Made by a program: the position numbers and the translations under genes. Of a stretch of DNA of 64,000 nucleotides, positions 45,124-53,048 are shown piece by piece (position 1 is the first letter of the stretch; every line of letters starts with the position of its first letter). This stretch comes from Actinoplanes sp. N902-109 (lineage in GTDB: Bacteria; Actinomycetota; Actinomycetes; Mycobacteriales; Micromonosporaceae). A model generated the notes under the pieces. That model saw only the letters and a list, made by a program, of their open reading frames with translations. It searched no databases and had not been told where the DNA came from. The stretch covers positions 621,501 to 685,500 of the forward strand of contig NC_021191.1 in the NCBI RefSeq assembly GCF_000389965.1. The letters run 5' to 3'.

Positions 45124-48100
45124 ATGCGCAACACAGCGCCCCTTTCCGACCTCACGAAGAACGCGGGCATCGGCCGGCATACCGTCGGCAATGCCCTCGT
45201 TCTGCACGCACGTGACAAAATCAGCTCCGAGGCGCAGTCGCTCGCTCTCACCGTGGCCGAGGACGACGAGAACGACATCGTCGTCCTCGATCTGCACGAC
45301 GACCTGCCCGTGGGCATCTGGGACTCGGTCGCCGCCGCACTGCCCCGGCGCCGCCGCGGCATCCGGCTGGTCGTCTGCGGAGCCACCCAGGACACCTCCG
45401 TCCTGGCCGGACAGTGGCTCTCCGACCGGCTCGGCCGGTCCGTCGTCGCACCGTACGGCCATCTCATCCGCGGCACCTCCGGGGCGCTGTTCGTGCACGC
45501 CGCCGAGGGCAGCGGCTGGGTCCGCTACCACCGCGGCCGCGCGCCGAGCTGGGAGGCCAAGCGCTACCCGCAGCCGGTCTGGGACGGCGCGGCCACCGAG
45601 GCCATGCCGACCAGCGCCACCGGCATGGTGGAGCCGCTGCCCGGCGGCGTCTGGATCCGCGACTCCCAGGACGACGGCGCGCTCAACGACCACTGGCAGT
45701 GGCTCGCGTCCGCCATGCCGTGCCAGCCCGAGGCGTTCACCGTCGTGCTCGGCTGTCCCGGCCGGCCCCCGCTCGCCCTCGACGACATCGCCCGCTTCTG
45801 GCGCGAGCTCGCCGACGAGGGTCGCGCACACGCCCGGTTCATCCAGTACGGGCCGGTGCAGCTGCCCGCGGGCGAACCGCTCGGCCAGGCGCTCGCCGAC
45901 CTGCTCGCCCAGCCGGTGGTCTGCTACACCGGCGTCCCGGTCGGCCGGCCCGACCAGCCCCGCATGCACACCGTGGCCGCCGACGGCCGCAAGGGCTGGC
46001 AGGTGTACGCCCGCGAGCTCGGCTATACGCCCCGCCCCCGGCCCACCGCCCCGGCCGAGCTGCCCCGCATCCTCAGCTACCAGGCGCCCGAGGTGCTCGG
46101 CGACGAGATCACGCCGCTGGTCTTCCGCTACGCCGACGACGCGGTGGTCGAGGTGGTGCAGTCCGGCCTCTGGATGCGCTCGCCCGAGGTCCCCCGGCAC
46201 GCCGACCGTATCCGCGCCCGCCGCGCCGACCCCGCGGTGCACGCCGTGGTGATCGAGGACGCCCAGCCGGCCCGCACCACCCGCCTGCGCGAACTGGCCG
46301 ACGACCTCGTCGCCCGCCTCGACGACGCCACCCGCGAACGCAGCAGCCTGCAACTCGCCTCCACAGTGGTCGTGACGTCGAAGCTCCCGGCCGCCGCGCG
46401 TGGCGCCCTGCCCGACGGCATGACGTTCCGCTTCACCGCCGCCGACCTCGACCTCGACAAGGCGCCGGCGGACCCGCCCCCGCCCGCCGAGGAGATCGCG
46501 GACCTGACCGTCGCCGCACCGGTGACGCTGCAGGCCCCGGCACCGGGCCGGGCCGGTGGTGCTCTCACCGCGACCGGCGAGACCACGACGGCGGCACCTT
46601 CCGCGGCGACCCGCGCTTTCCGGCGCCCGCTGTCCTCGGTCGTTCCCGTGCCCGGACCCGAGCGCGAGCCCGCTGTCGCTGCCACTGCTTTCGCCGAATC
46701 GCCGGCGACCTGGCCCGCCTCGCCATCGCCCGTCGCTGCTTCGCCCGCCGCCGTCCCGTCCGGTCGGGATTCGTCCGGCTCGCTTTCGCCCGGCTCGCTT
46801 TCGCCCGGCTCGCTTTCGCCCGGCTCGCTTTCGCCCGGCTCGCTTTCGCCCGGCTCGCTCTCGTCCGGCGTGGATTCCGCTGAGCTGGAGTCGCTGCGAT
46901 CGGCCTCCGTCGAGTCCGGTGTCCCGGGGCCGGTTCTGGGCGCACCGGATGTGGTTGATGGTGTCCGGGCCGCATCCGGGTTGGACATGGCCGCGCCGGC
47001 CTCGGGTGCCTCGGACGCGATCGATTCGCACTCGGCCGTCCCGATCGCGGCTGCTCAGCTCTCCCGGGCAGCGGAGGAAGGTGACCGCGATCTCGGGCTG
47101 CGGCCGGAGGCGGGGGAGATCGGCCACGATCTGAGGCTGCGGCCGGAGGCGGGGGAGATCAGCCGCGATTTCGGCGTGCGGCCGGACGTGGCGGAGCCTG
47201 ACCGCGACGTCGGGGCGTGGCCGGAGGCGGGGGAGATCGAGCCGGGGCTGCCGACGCGAGCGGGGACGACGCCGCGGATCACGCCCAAGCCGACGGAGCG
47301 CCCCGAGCTGGAGCCGGAGACCGCGGTCCGGCTGCTGGCGGCCGTGGCCGAGGCCACCCAGTCGATGCCGGTCATCACGCCGGCGGGACGGCGGGCCGGG
47401 CATGCCGAAGCCGCCGCAACGGTGGACGCCGGCTCCGGGACCGGCGGGGCCGGACCGCGGCATCTGTCCGCGGAACGGCCGCGGGCGCTGCGGTTTCAGG
47501 CGACGCCGGCGGCGGATGCGGTCGGGGTGGCCGATCCGGGTGAGCTCGACCGGGAGCGGGAGTGGCTGCGCACGGCGCTCGGACGGGAGTTCGACCAGGC
47601 GGCCAGTTCGGTGTCGCGGGTCCTTGCCGAGTATCCCGGGTTCCAGGCCGGGCCGGACACGATGGCCGACGCGGTTGCGGTCCGGCTGTACCTGTCCGAA
47701 GTGGGGGACGGCGTCGACGAGGCACTGCGCGCGGGAGCCAACGGGCCGCAGGTGCCGTTCGCCCGGTGTGTCAGTGGCGGGCTGGTGCGGTTGCCGTCGC
47801 ACCGGGGCGCAACCATGCAGGTGGCTGGGTTGTCCGCGGAGGATCTGCGCCGGGTCCGGGAGCGCCGGGTACTGCAGGAGTGGGGCTTCACGCATGCGCT
47901 GACCGAGCCGCCGGCCGGGCTGCCCGGGGATGTCGACGTACTGATCTGGTCGATGACCGGGCGGCGGACCCGGCTGTTGGAGCCCGAGGGTCCGCATGGC
48001 GCCGATGCTCGGGTGGTGTTCCTGCCGGGCACGAGTTTCAAGGTGCTCGACGTGCTGGAGCCCGGGGTGGCGGGCCGGGGGTTGCTGCTGCTGCGGGAGC

Positions 48101-48258
48101 TTTCGGCGGACGAGCCGGCCGAGCGCCACGTACCCTTCGACGATCTTGCCTTGAGTGCCCTGCACCGCTCGATCGAGCAGGCTCGCACCTCGGGCCGGGT
48201 GGCCCGGGTCGGCTCCGCGTCCGCCGACCGCTTCCAGTCCGTCCCCGGCCTGTGGTGA
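45124..48258 (+). CDS. Paralog of the T7SS-operon pseudo-ART protein
   Basis: 1044 residues. The first 400 residues align with the N-domain of the 1193-aa protein (VGNALVLHA, GALFVHAAEGSGW, LPGGVWIRD, VVEVVQSGLWMR). The linker is a different low-complexity region, including six GSLSP pentapeptides and LRPEAGEI units. The C-terminus keeps the ART-like frame (VRLPSHRGATMQV, IWSMTGRRTRLLEPEG, VVFLPGTSFKVL) but has lost the Arg at the R position and the Glu at the E position, so catalysis is unlikely. It is coupled to the LuxR-type gene. The shared domains suggest that this protein and its paralog perform a related T7SS-linked role, perhaps binding the toxin or its target (inference). Confidence 0.7.
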   Translation: MRNTAPLSDLTKNAGIGRHTVGNALVLHARDKISSEAQSLALTVAEDDENDIVVLDLHDDLPVGIWDSVAAALPRRRRGIRLVVCGATQDTSVLAGQWLSDRLGRSVVAPYGHLIRGTSGALFVHAAEGSGWVRYHRGRAPSWEAKRYPQPVWDGAATEAMPTSATGMVEPLPGGVWIRDSQDDGALNDHWQWLASAMPCQPEAFTVVLGCPGRPPLALDDIARFWRELADEGRAHARFIQYGPVQLPAGEPLGQALADLLAQPVVCYTGVPVGRPDQPRMHTVAADGRKGWQVYARELGYTPRPRPTAPAELPRILSYQAPEVLGDEITPLVFRYADDAVVEVVQSGLWMRSPEVPRHADRIRARRADPAVHAVVIEDAQPARTTRLRELADDLVARLDDATRERSSLQLASTVVVTSKLPAAARGALPDGMTFRFTAADLDLDKAPADPPPPAEEIADLTVAAPVTLQAPAPGRAGGALTATGETTTAAPSAATRAFRRPLSSVVPVPGPEREPAVAATAFAESPATWPASPSPVAASPAAVPSGRDSSGSLSPGSLSPGSLSPGSLSPGSLSPGSLSSGVDSAELESLRSASVESGVPGPVLGAPDVVDGVRAASGLDMAAPASGASDAIDSHSAVPIAAAQLSRAAEEGDRDLGLRPEAGEIGHDLRLRPEAGEISRDFGVRPDVAEPDRDVGAWPEAGEIEPGLPTRAGTTPRITPKPTERPELEPETAVRLLAAVAEATQSMPVITPAGRRAGHAEAAATVDAGSGTGGAGPRHLSAERPRALRFQATPAADAVGVADPGELDREREWLRTALGREFDQAASSVSRVLAEYPGFQAGPDTMADAVAVRLYLSEVGDGVDEALRAGANGPQVPFARCVSGGLVRLPSHRGATMQVAGLSAEDLRRVRERRVLQEWGFTHALTEPPAGLPGDVDVLIWSMTGRRTRLLEPEGPHGADARVVFLPGTSFKVLDVLEPGVAGRGLLLLRELSADEPAERHVPFDDLALSALHRSIEQARTSGRVARVGSASADRFQSVPGLW
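46771..46860 (+). repeat. Six 15-bp repeats (GSLSP) in the paralog gene
   Basis: TCGCCCGGCTCGCTT repeated six times with minor changes; a perfect in-frame minisatellite inside the linker. Confidence 0.9.
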
Positions 48259-48307
48259 GGGTGACCGCTCTTCCTGAATGGACCTTGCCGCGCGTAACGT
48301 CGCGACC

Positions 48308-49882
48308 ATGAGGTCTTTGATTGGTAACCGTCTCTCCGTGGCCCTGGTGGCGGGTGCCACCGTGCTGGTCACGGTCGCGGGCACGGGGCTACCGGCCGAG
48401 GCAGGCGGCGGCGCACCCACCCCCGGCGCTCCCGGGCTGGGCGACCGGCTGTATCCGTTGCTCGGCAACGGCGGCTACGACGTGCAGAACTACGACTTGA
48501 GTCTGACCTATCCGGCGAAGGTGCCCACCCAGGCGGTCACCGGCGACGTGACCATCACCGCGCGGGCGACCCAGAGCCTGTCCCGCTTCGACCTGGACTT
48601 CGGCGGCAGCTCGGTGGGTTCGGTGGCGGTGGACGGGCGTACGGCCGCGTTCTCCCGCTCCGGCGACGAGCTGGTCGTCACCCCTCAGCGTCCGCTGGCC
48701 AAGGGCAAGTGGTTCCGGGTGACCGTCAAGAACTTCGCCGCCACGCCGGTGGACGCCAGCGCCGGTGAGCCGGTCGGTTTCGTCAGCACCGTGGACGGCA
48801 CCGTGCTGGCCGGCCAGCCGAACACCTCCCACCTGCTGTTCCCCAGCAACGACCACCCCCGGGACAAGGCGACGTACACCATCACGCTGACCGCGCCGGT
48901 CGGGTGGATCGGGGTCGCCAACGGGCGGCACCTGCGCGACCGCAAGCACGGCGGGTTCGTCTCGTCGACGTACCGCGAATCGCAGCCGATGGCCAGCGAG
49001 CTGGTGCAGGTCGCGGTCGGCGACTACGTGGTGCAGAACAGGCCGGCCGTGCACGGCACCCCGATCCGCGACGTCGTGCCGCGGCGGCTGGCGTCCTCGC
49101 TGCTGCCCCAGGCCGACGCCGAGCGCTCGCAGGTGGCCTGGATGGAGAGCAAGGTCGGGCCGTACCCGTTCGAGAACTACGGTTCGCTGGTCATCGATGC
49201 CAACCTCGGCTTCGCGTTGGAGACCCAGACCCTTTCGCTGTACGACAGCGGCCTGTTCAGCGCCCCGCCGGCCATCCTGAACCCGGTCATGACGCATGAG
49301 CTGGCGCACCAGTGGTTCGGCGACAGCGTGGCGCCGTCGGCGTGGAGCGACGTCTGGCAGAACGAGGGCCATGCCACCTGGTACGAACTGACCTACGCCG
49401 ACGAGACCGGCACGCTGGAGGAATACACCGGCGAGAGCGACCTGGACTCGTTCTTCAAGGACACCTACGCCGCGGGTGACCGCTACCGCGCCCGCTTCGG
49501 TCCGGTGGCCGCGCCGGCCCGCGCGGACTCCATCTGGGACCTGTTCAACCCGAACGTGTACGACGGCGGCGCGCTCGTCCTGTACGCCCTGCGGCAGCAG
49601 GTCGGCACGGCGACGTTCCAGCGCATCGAGCGGGCCTGGGTCACCCAGAACAAGGGCAAGTCGGCGTCGACCGCCGACTTCATCGCGCTGGCGTCCCGGG
49701 TGTCGGGCCGTGACCTGCACGGCTTCCTCACCGACTGGCTGTACGGCAGCAAGACCCCGCCGATGCCCGGTCACCCGGACTGGACCGTGACGCCGGCCAC
49801 CGCCGCACCGTCGGTCGCCGCCCGGCGAGCCGACCAGGCAGTCACCACCCGGCTCCAGCGGCTGGTGTCCGCAAGCCGCTGA
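48308..49882 (+). CDS. Secreted M1-family zinc aminopeptidase
   Basis: 524 residues from the ATG at 48308. A Sec signal peptide (MRSLIGNRLSVALVAGATVL...PAEA, cleavage about residue 35) precedes an M1 N-terminal beta-domain. The catalytic gluzincin domain has HELAHQWFGD (H330, E331, H334) and the downstream zinc ligand in NEGHATWYE (E353). The length matches short bacterial M1 peptidases without the ERAP-like C-terminal domain. It is extracellular. No operon link to its neighbours is evident. Confidence 0.9.
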   Translation: MRSLIGNRLSVALVAGATVLVTVAGTGLPAEAGGGAPTPGAPGLGDRLYPLLGNGGYDVQNYDLSLTYPAKVPTQAVTGDVTITARATQSLSRFDLDFGGSSVGSVAVDGRTAAFSRSGDELVVTPQRPLAKGKWFRVTVKNFAATPVDASAGEPVGFVSTVDGTVLAGQPNTSHLLFPSNDHPRDKATYTITLTAPVGWIGVANGRHLRDRKHGGFVSSTYRESQPMASELVQVAVGDYVVQNRPAVHGTPIRDVVPRRLASSLLPQADAERSQVAWMESKVGPYPFENYGSLVIDANLGFALETQTLSLYDSGLFSAPPAILNPVMTHELAHQWFGDSVAPSAWSDVWQNEGHATWYELTYADETGTLEEYTGESDLDSFFKDTYAAGDRYRARFGPVAAPARADSIWDLFNPNVYDGGALVLYALRQQVGTATFQRIERAWVTQNKGKSASTADFIALASRVSGRDLHGFLTDWLYGSKTPPMPGHPDWTVTPATAAPSVAARRADQAVTTRLQRLVSASR

Positions 49883-49907
49883 GCCGCCACCGGGTAGCGT
49901 CGGCGGC

Positions 49908-50507
49908 ATGACGTCGGGCGGCATCCGTGATCGTTTCCGCGCGCAGATGCGGGTGGAAGTGAAGGATGCCGCCCTGCGCCAGCTCGCCGAGGGCGGCGCG
50001 ACGGCGCTGTCCCTGAACGCGATCGCCAAGGAACTCGGCGTGTCCGGCCCGGCGTTGTACCGCTACTTCGCCGGGCGGGACGCGCTGCTGACCGAGCTGA
50101 TCCTGGACGCCTACGCGGATCTCACCGACGCCCTGCGCGCGGCACCGGCGGATCTTGCCGCGCAGGCCGCGGCGTACCGGAACTGGGCACTCGCCCAGCC
50201 GCATCGTTACCGCCTGCTGTTCTCCGCGCCGCTGCCGGGCTATGACGCGCACGACGAGCGGCTGGTCGCGGCCGGTCAGCGGGCGATGGACGTCCTGCTG
50301 GCCTCGGCCGCTCCGGGTCCGCAGCCGCCGGCCGACCTGGCCCGGCAGTTCACGGCATGGTCGGGCGCGGCCGACCCGGCGGCGGCGTTGCACGCGGTGA
50401 CCTGGTGGAGCCGGTTGCACGGGTTCGTGAGCCTGGAGATCGAGGGCAACTTCGCATCCATGGGCCTGGACGCCGATCTGCTGTTCGCCAGCACGATGTT
50501 CTGGTAA
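49908..50507 (+). CDS. TetR/AcrR-family transcriptional regulator
   Basis: 199 residues. The N-terminal helix-turn-helix (LSLNAIAKELGVSGPALYRYFAGRDALL, about 36-63) is typical of TetR. The C-terminal part (SRLHGFVSLEIEGNF) fits the WHG-type ligand domain. It lies 26 nt after the M1 peptidase. A DHA2-type exporter 440 bp away on the other strand could be a target (inference). Confidence 0.9.
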   Translation: MTSGGIRDRFRAQMRVEVKDAALRQLAEGGATALSLNAIAKELGVSGPALYRYFAGRDALLTELILDAYADLTDALRAAPADLAAQAAAYRNWALAQPHRYRLLFSAPLPGYDAHDERLVAAGQRAMDVLLASAAPGPQPPADLARQFTAWSGAADPAAALHAVTWWSRLHGFVSLEIEGNFASMGLDADLLFASTMFW

Positions 50508-50511
50508 TGCG

Positions 50512-50911
50512 CGGTGATCCGCCGCGCCGGGCCGTCCAGATCACCGCTTGCGGCTGGTGCCAGGTCCGGCCGGGGTGCGCCGAGGAACGGCTTCGGGTCG
50601 GCCACGAACGGCGCCGGGTCGAGGTGCCGCAGCACGGTGATCTGGTCCTCGCCGCCGATGGTGGTGAGCACCGCGCGGATGCCCGGGTCCGCGTACGCGG
50701 CCATGAGGTCGCGGGCCCGCTCGGCCGGCGGCGCCCCGGCCTGCCGCGTGGTGGGGTATTCCACCGGTTCGACGCCGAAGACCTCGGTTGACCGCCGCAG
50801 TCCCTGCTCATGTACGGCCGGGAAGACAGCGGGCATTCCGGCCGCTGGGGACAGCACCGCAACTCGGTCGCCGGGACTCAGCTTGGGAGGTGTCGGCAGG
50901 CGGGGGCGCAC
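50512..50911 (-). pseudogene. Truncated S66 LD-carboxypeptidase (muramoyltetrapeptide carboxypeptidase) remnant
   Basis: From the GTG at 50911 the translation gives a good S66 N-terminus: LSPGDRVAVLSPAAGMPAVF, then RDLMAAYADPGIRAVLTTIGG, then PFVADPKPFLG. After about 115 residues (near 50580) similarity stops and the frame reads unrelated sequence (APRPDLAPAASGDLDGPARR) into the convergent TetR gene. Normal S66 enzymes have about 300-330 residues with a catalytic Ser-Glu-His triad. The nucleophile region lies around the point of loss and the C-terminal Glu and His are absent. It is probably a decaying gene after a deletion. Confidence 0.65.
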
Positions 50912-50947
50912 CGCAGCAGCTCAGCAGAATCAGCGTCCCGGCGGTAC

Positions 50948-52417
50948 TCAATTGTCGTTGTGGTGGACCGGCGGCCCGGCGACGTCGCAGTGGAAACGTG
51001 GGGTGTGCGCCGGCAGCCGCGCCGGGACGAAAATCGCCGCGAGCACCGCACCGGCGACCATCAGACCCGCGCAGATCATCATCGACGTCCGGTACGTCGG
51101 GTGCAGCGTGCCCGGATCGGTGAGGCTGCCCGACCCGATGCCCGCGGCCAGTGGCAGGACGGCCACCGCGAGCAGCCCGGCCGCGCGGGCCACCGCGTTG
51201 TTCACCCCGCTGGCCACCCCGGCGTAGGCGTCGTCCAGCGCCCCCAGCGCCGTCGCGGTCAGCGGCGCCACCAGCAGCGACAGGCCCAGCCCGAAGAGAA
51301 TCACCGGGGGCAGCACATCGGTCGCATACGACGCTCCCGCGCCGATCCGGGACATCCAGAGCAGGGCTGCCGCACAGACCAGCGGACCGGCGGTCATCGG
51401 GATACGCGGGCCGATCCGCTGTCCCAGCGCCCCCGAGCGGGCCGACAGCAGCAGCATGATCGCGGTCACCGGGAGCAGCGCCAGGCCCCCGGTCAACGGG
51501 CTGAACCCGGACACCACCTGCAGGTTCAGCACCACCAGGAAGAACACGCCACCGTTCGCCGCGTACACCAGGAACGTCACCAGGTTGGCCGCGGAGAACG
51601 CTTTGGACCGGAAAACCCCCAGTGGCAGCATCGGGTGCGCCGAGCGCCGTTCGGTGAGCACGAAGCCGGCCATGCCCAGCACGCCGACCGCCAGCGCGGT
51701 CAGAACCACCGGGTTGCCCGGGCCGTCCATCGGCCAGGCCGTGAAGCCGTACGTGAGCCCGCCGAGCCCGGCAGCACCGGTGATCACGCCGATCAGGTCG
51801 AGCTGCCGGGCCGCCGCCGGGTTGCGTGACTCGGGTACGTGCCGCAGCGTGACCGCGAGCACCACCGCCGCGAGCGGCACGTTGATGAGGAAGATGAGCC
51901 GCCAGTCGGCCAGCTCGACCAGCCAGCCGCCGAGGAACGGCCCGAGCGCGCCGCCGATGCCGCCCAGCCCCGACCAGGCACCGATGGCCCGGGAGCGGTC
52001 CTCGCGGGCGAACGATGCCTCCAGGATCGCCAGGGCGCCCGGGGTCAGCAACGCGCCGCCGATGCCCTGCAGGACCCGCGCGCCGACCAGCAATTCCACC
52101 GACGGGGCCAGGCCGCACAGCAGGGACGCGGTGGCGAACCAGGCGACGCCGACGGCGAAGATGCGGCGCCGGCCGAACCGGTCGCCGAGCGAGCCGCCGA
52201 GCAGGATCAGCGAGGCCAGGCTCAGCGCGTAGCCGTTGACGGTCCACTGCAGGCCGGCGGCGTCGGCCCCGAGATCCCGGCCGATGGCGGGCAGCGCGAT
52301 GTTGACCACGGTCGCGTCGACGAACGCCAGCGACGAGCCGAGCACGGTCGCCAGCAGCACCCATCGGCCCGTCGCCGTGCCGTAACGCACGGGACTGCTG
52401 GTGACAGCGAGGTTCAT
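50948..52417 (-). CDS. MFS drug exporter, DHA2 (EmrB/QacA-like) family
   Basis: 489 residues with about 14 hydrophobic segments. Motif A-like GGSLGDRFGRRRIFAVG follows helix 2, and motif C-like GALGPFLGGWLVE lies near helix 5, both typical of DHA2 multidrug antiporters. The start VDATVVNIALPAIGRDL is the usual DHA2 helix 1. The ATG is at 52417. The TetR gene and S66 remnant are downstream. Substrate unknown. Confidence 0.9.
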   Translation of the reverse strand: MNLAVTSSPVRYGTATGRWVLLATVLGSSLAFVDATVVNIALPAIGRDLGADAAGLQWTVNGYALSLASLILLGGSLGDRFGRRRIFAVGVAWFATASLLCGLAPSVELLVGARVLQGIGGALLTPGALAILEASFAREDRSRAIGAWSGLGGIGGALGPFLGGWLVELADWRLIFLINVPLAAVVLAVTLRHVPESRNPAAARQLDLIGVITGAAGLGGLTYGFTAWPMDGPGNPVVLTALAVGVLGMAGFVLTERRSAHPMLPLGVFRSKAFSAANLVTFLVYAANGGVFFLVVLNLQVVSGFSPLTGGLALLPVTAIMLLLSARSGALGQRIGPRIPMTAGPLVCAAALLWMSRIGAGASYATDVLPPVILFGLGLSLLVAPLTATALGALDDAYAGVASGVNNAVARAAGLLAVAVLPLAAGIGSGSLTDPGTLHPTYRTSMMICAGLMVAGAVLAAIFVPARLPAHTPRFHCDVAGPPVHHNDN

Positions 52418-52445
52418 GGCCGCCAGGCTACGCGGAACCTCGAGC

Positions 52446-52937
52446 TCAGGCCGTACGCCGCAGCGGTGGGCACCCCGGCACCGCGGGCGCGGCCACCGGC
52501 TTGGGCAGGGCGGCCCGGGCGGCCAGCAGCGCGGCGTTCGCGGCGGCAGCCGTCCGGGACCCGGGCCTGGCCCGGCGCAGCAGCAGCGCGTCGAGGCGGG
52601 TGTCCAGCTCGCGGCGGTGGTACGGCTTGGTGAGGTAGTCGTCGGCGCCGGCTGCCATCGCGGCCATGATCCGGTCGCCGTTCACGTCCGCGCTGACCAT
52701 CATGATCGGCAGCTGGGCGGTTGCCGGTGCCGCGCGCAGCTGCCGGCACAACTCGATCCCGGACATGCGCGGCATCCGCACGTCCAGCAGCGCGGCATCG
52801 AGCCCGCCGCCGGCTGCGGCCCGCAGGGCCTGTTCGGCGTCGGTCACGACGATGACCTGGTGGCCCAGCCGGTACAGCGCCAGCGTCATGAGCTCACGGT
52901 GGTCGGCGTCGTCATCAGCGATCAGCACGGTGGTCAC
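52446..52937 (-). CDS. Single-domain response regulator (receiver plus short tail)
   Basis: 163 residues from GTG at 52937 with GGAGGT 6 nt upstream. The receiver is complete: acidic pair D8/D9/D10 (IADDDADH), phosphoacceptor D52 (ALLDVRMP), S82 (MMVSAD) and K104 (YLTKPYH). The C-terminal 40 residues are Ala/Arg/Pro-rich without a DNA-binding domain. It is divergent from the GGDEF-EAL gene (111 bp apart) and may act in the same c-di-GMP pathway (inference). Confidence 0.9.
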   Translation of the reverse strand: MTTVLIADDDADHRELMTLALYRLGHQVIVVTDAEQALRAAAGGGLDAALLDVRMPRMSGIELCRQLRAAPATAQLPIMMVSADVNGDRIMAAMAAGADDYLTKPYHRRELDTRLDALLLRRARPGSRTAAAANAALLAARAALPKPVAAPAVPGCPPLRRTA

Positions 52938-53048
52938 GGCAGCACCTCCAGCCGGTGGTTCGGGTTCTGAGGTCTGTTCGGCAGCTCCTGTGGGCCGCTG
53001 AGCCCCTGGAGACCTCAAGCTGGGCTCAAGCCGACCGAATATGCACCT

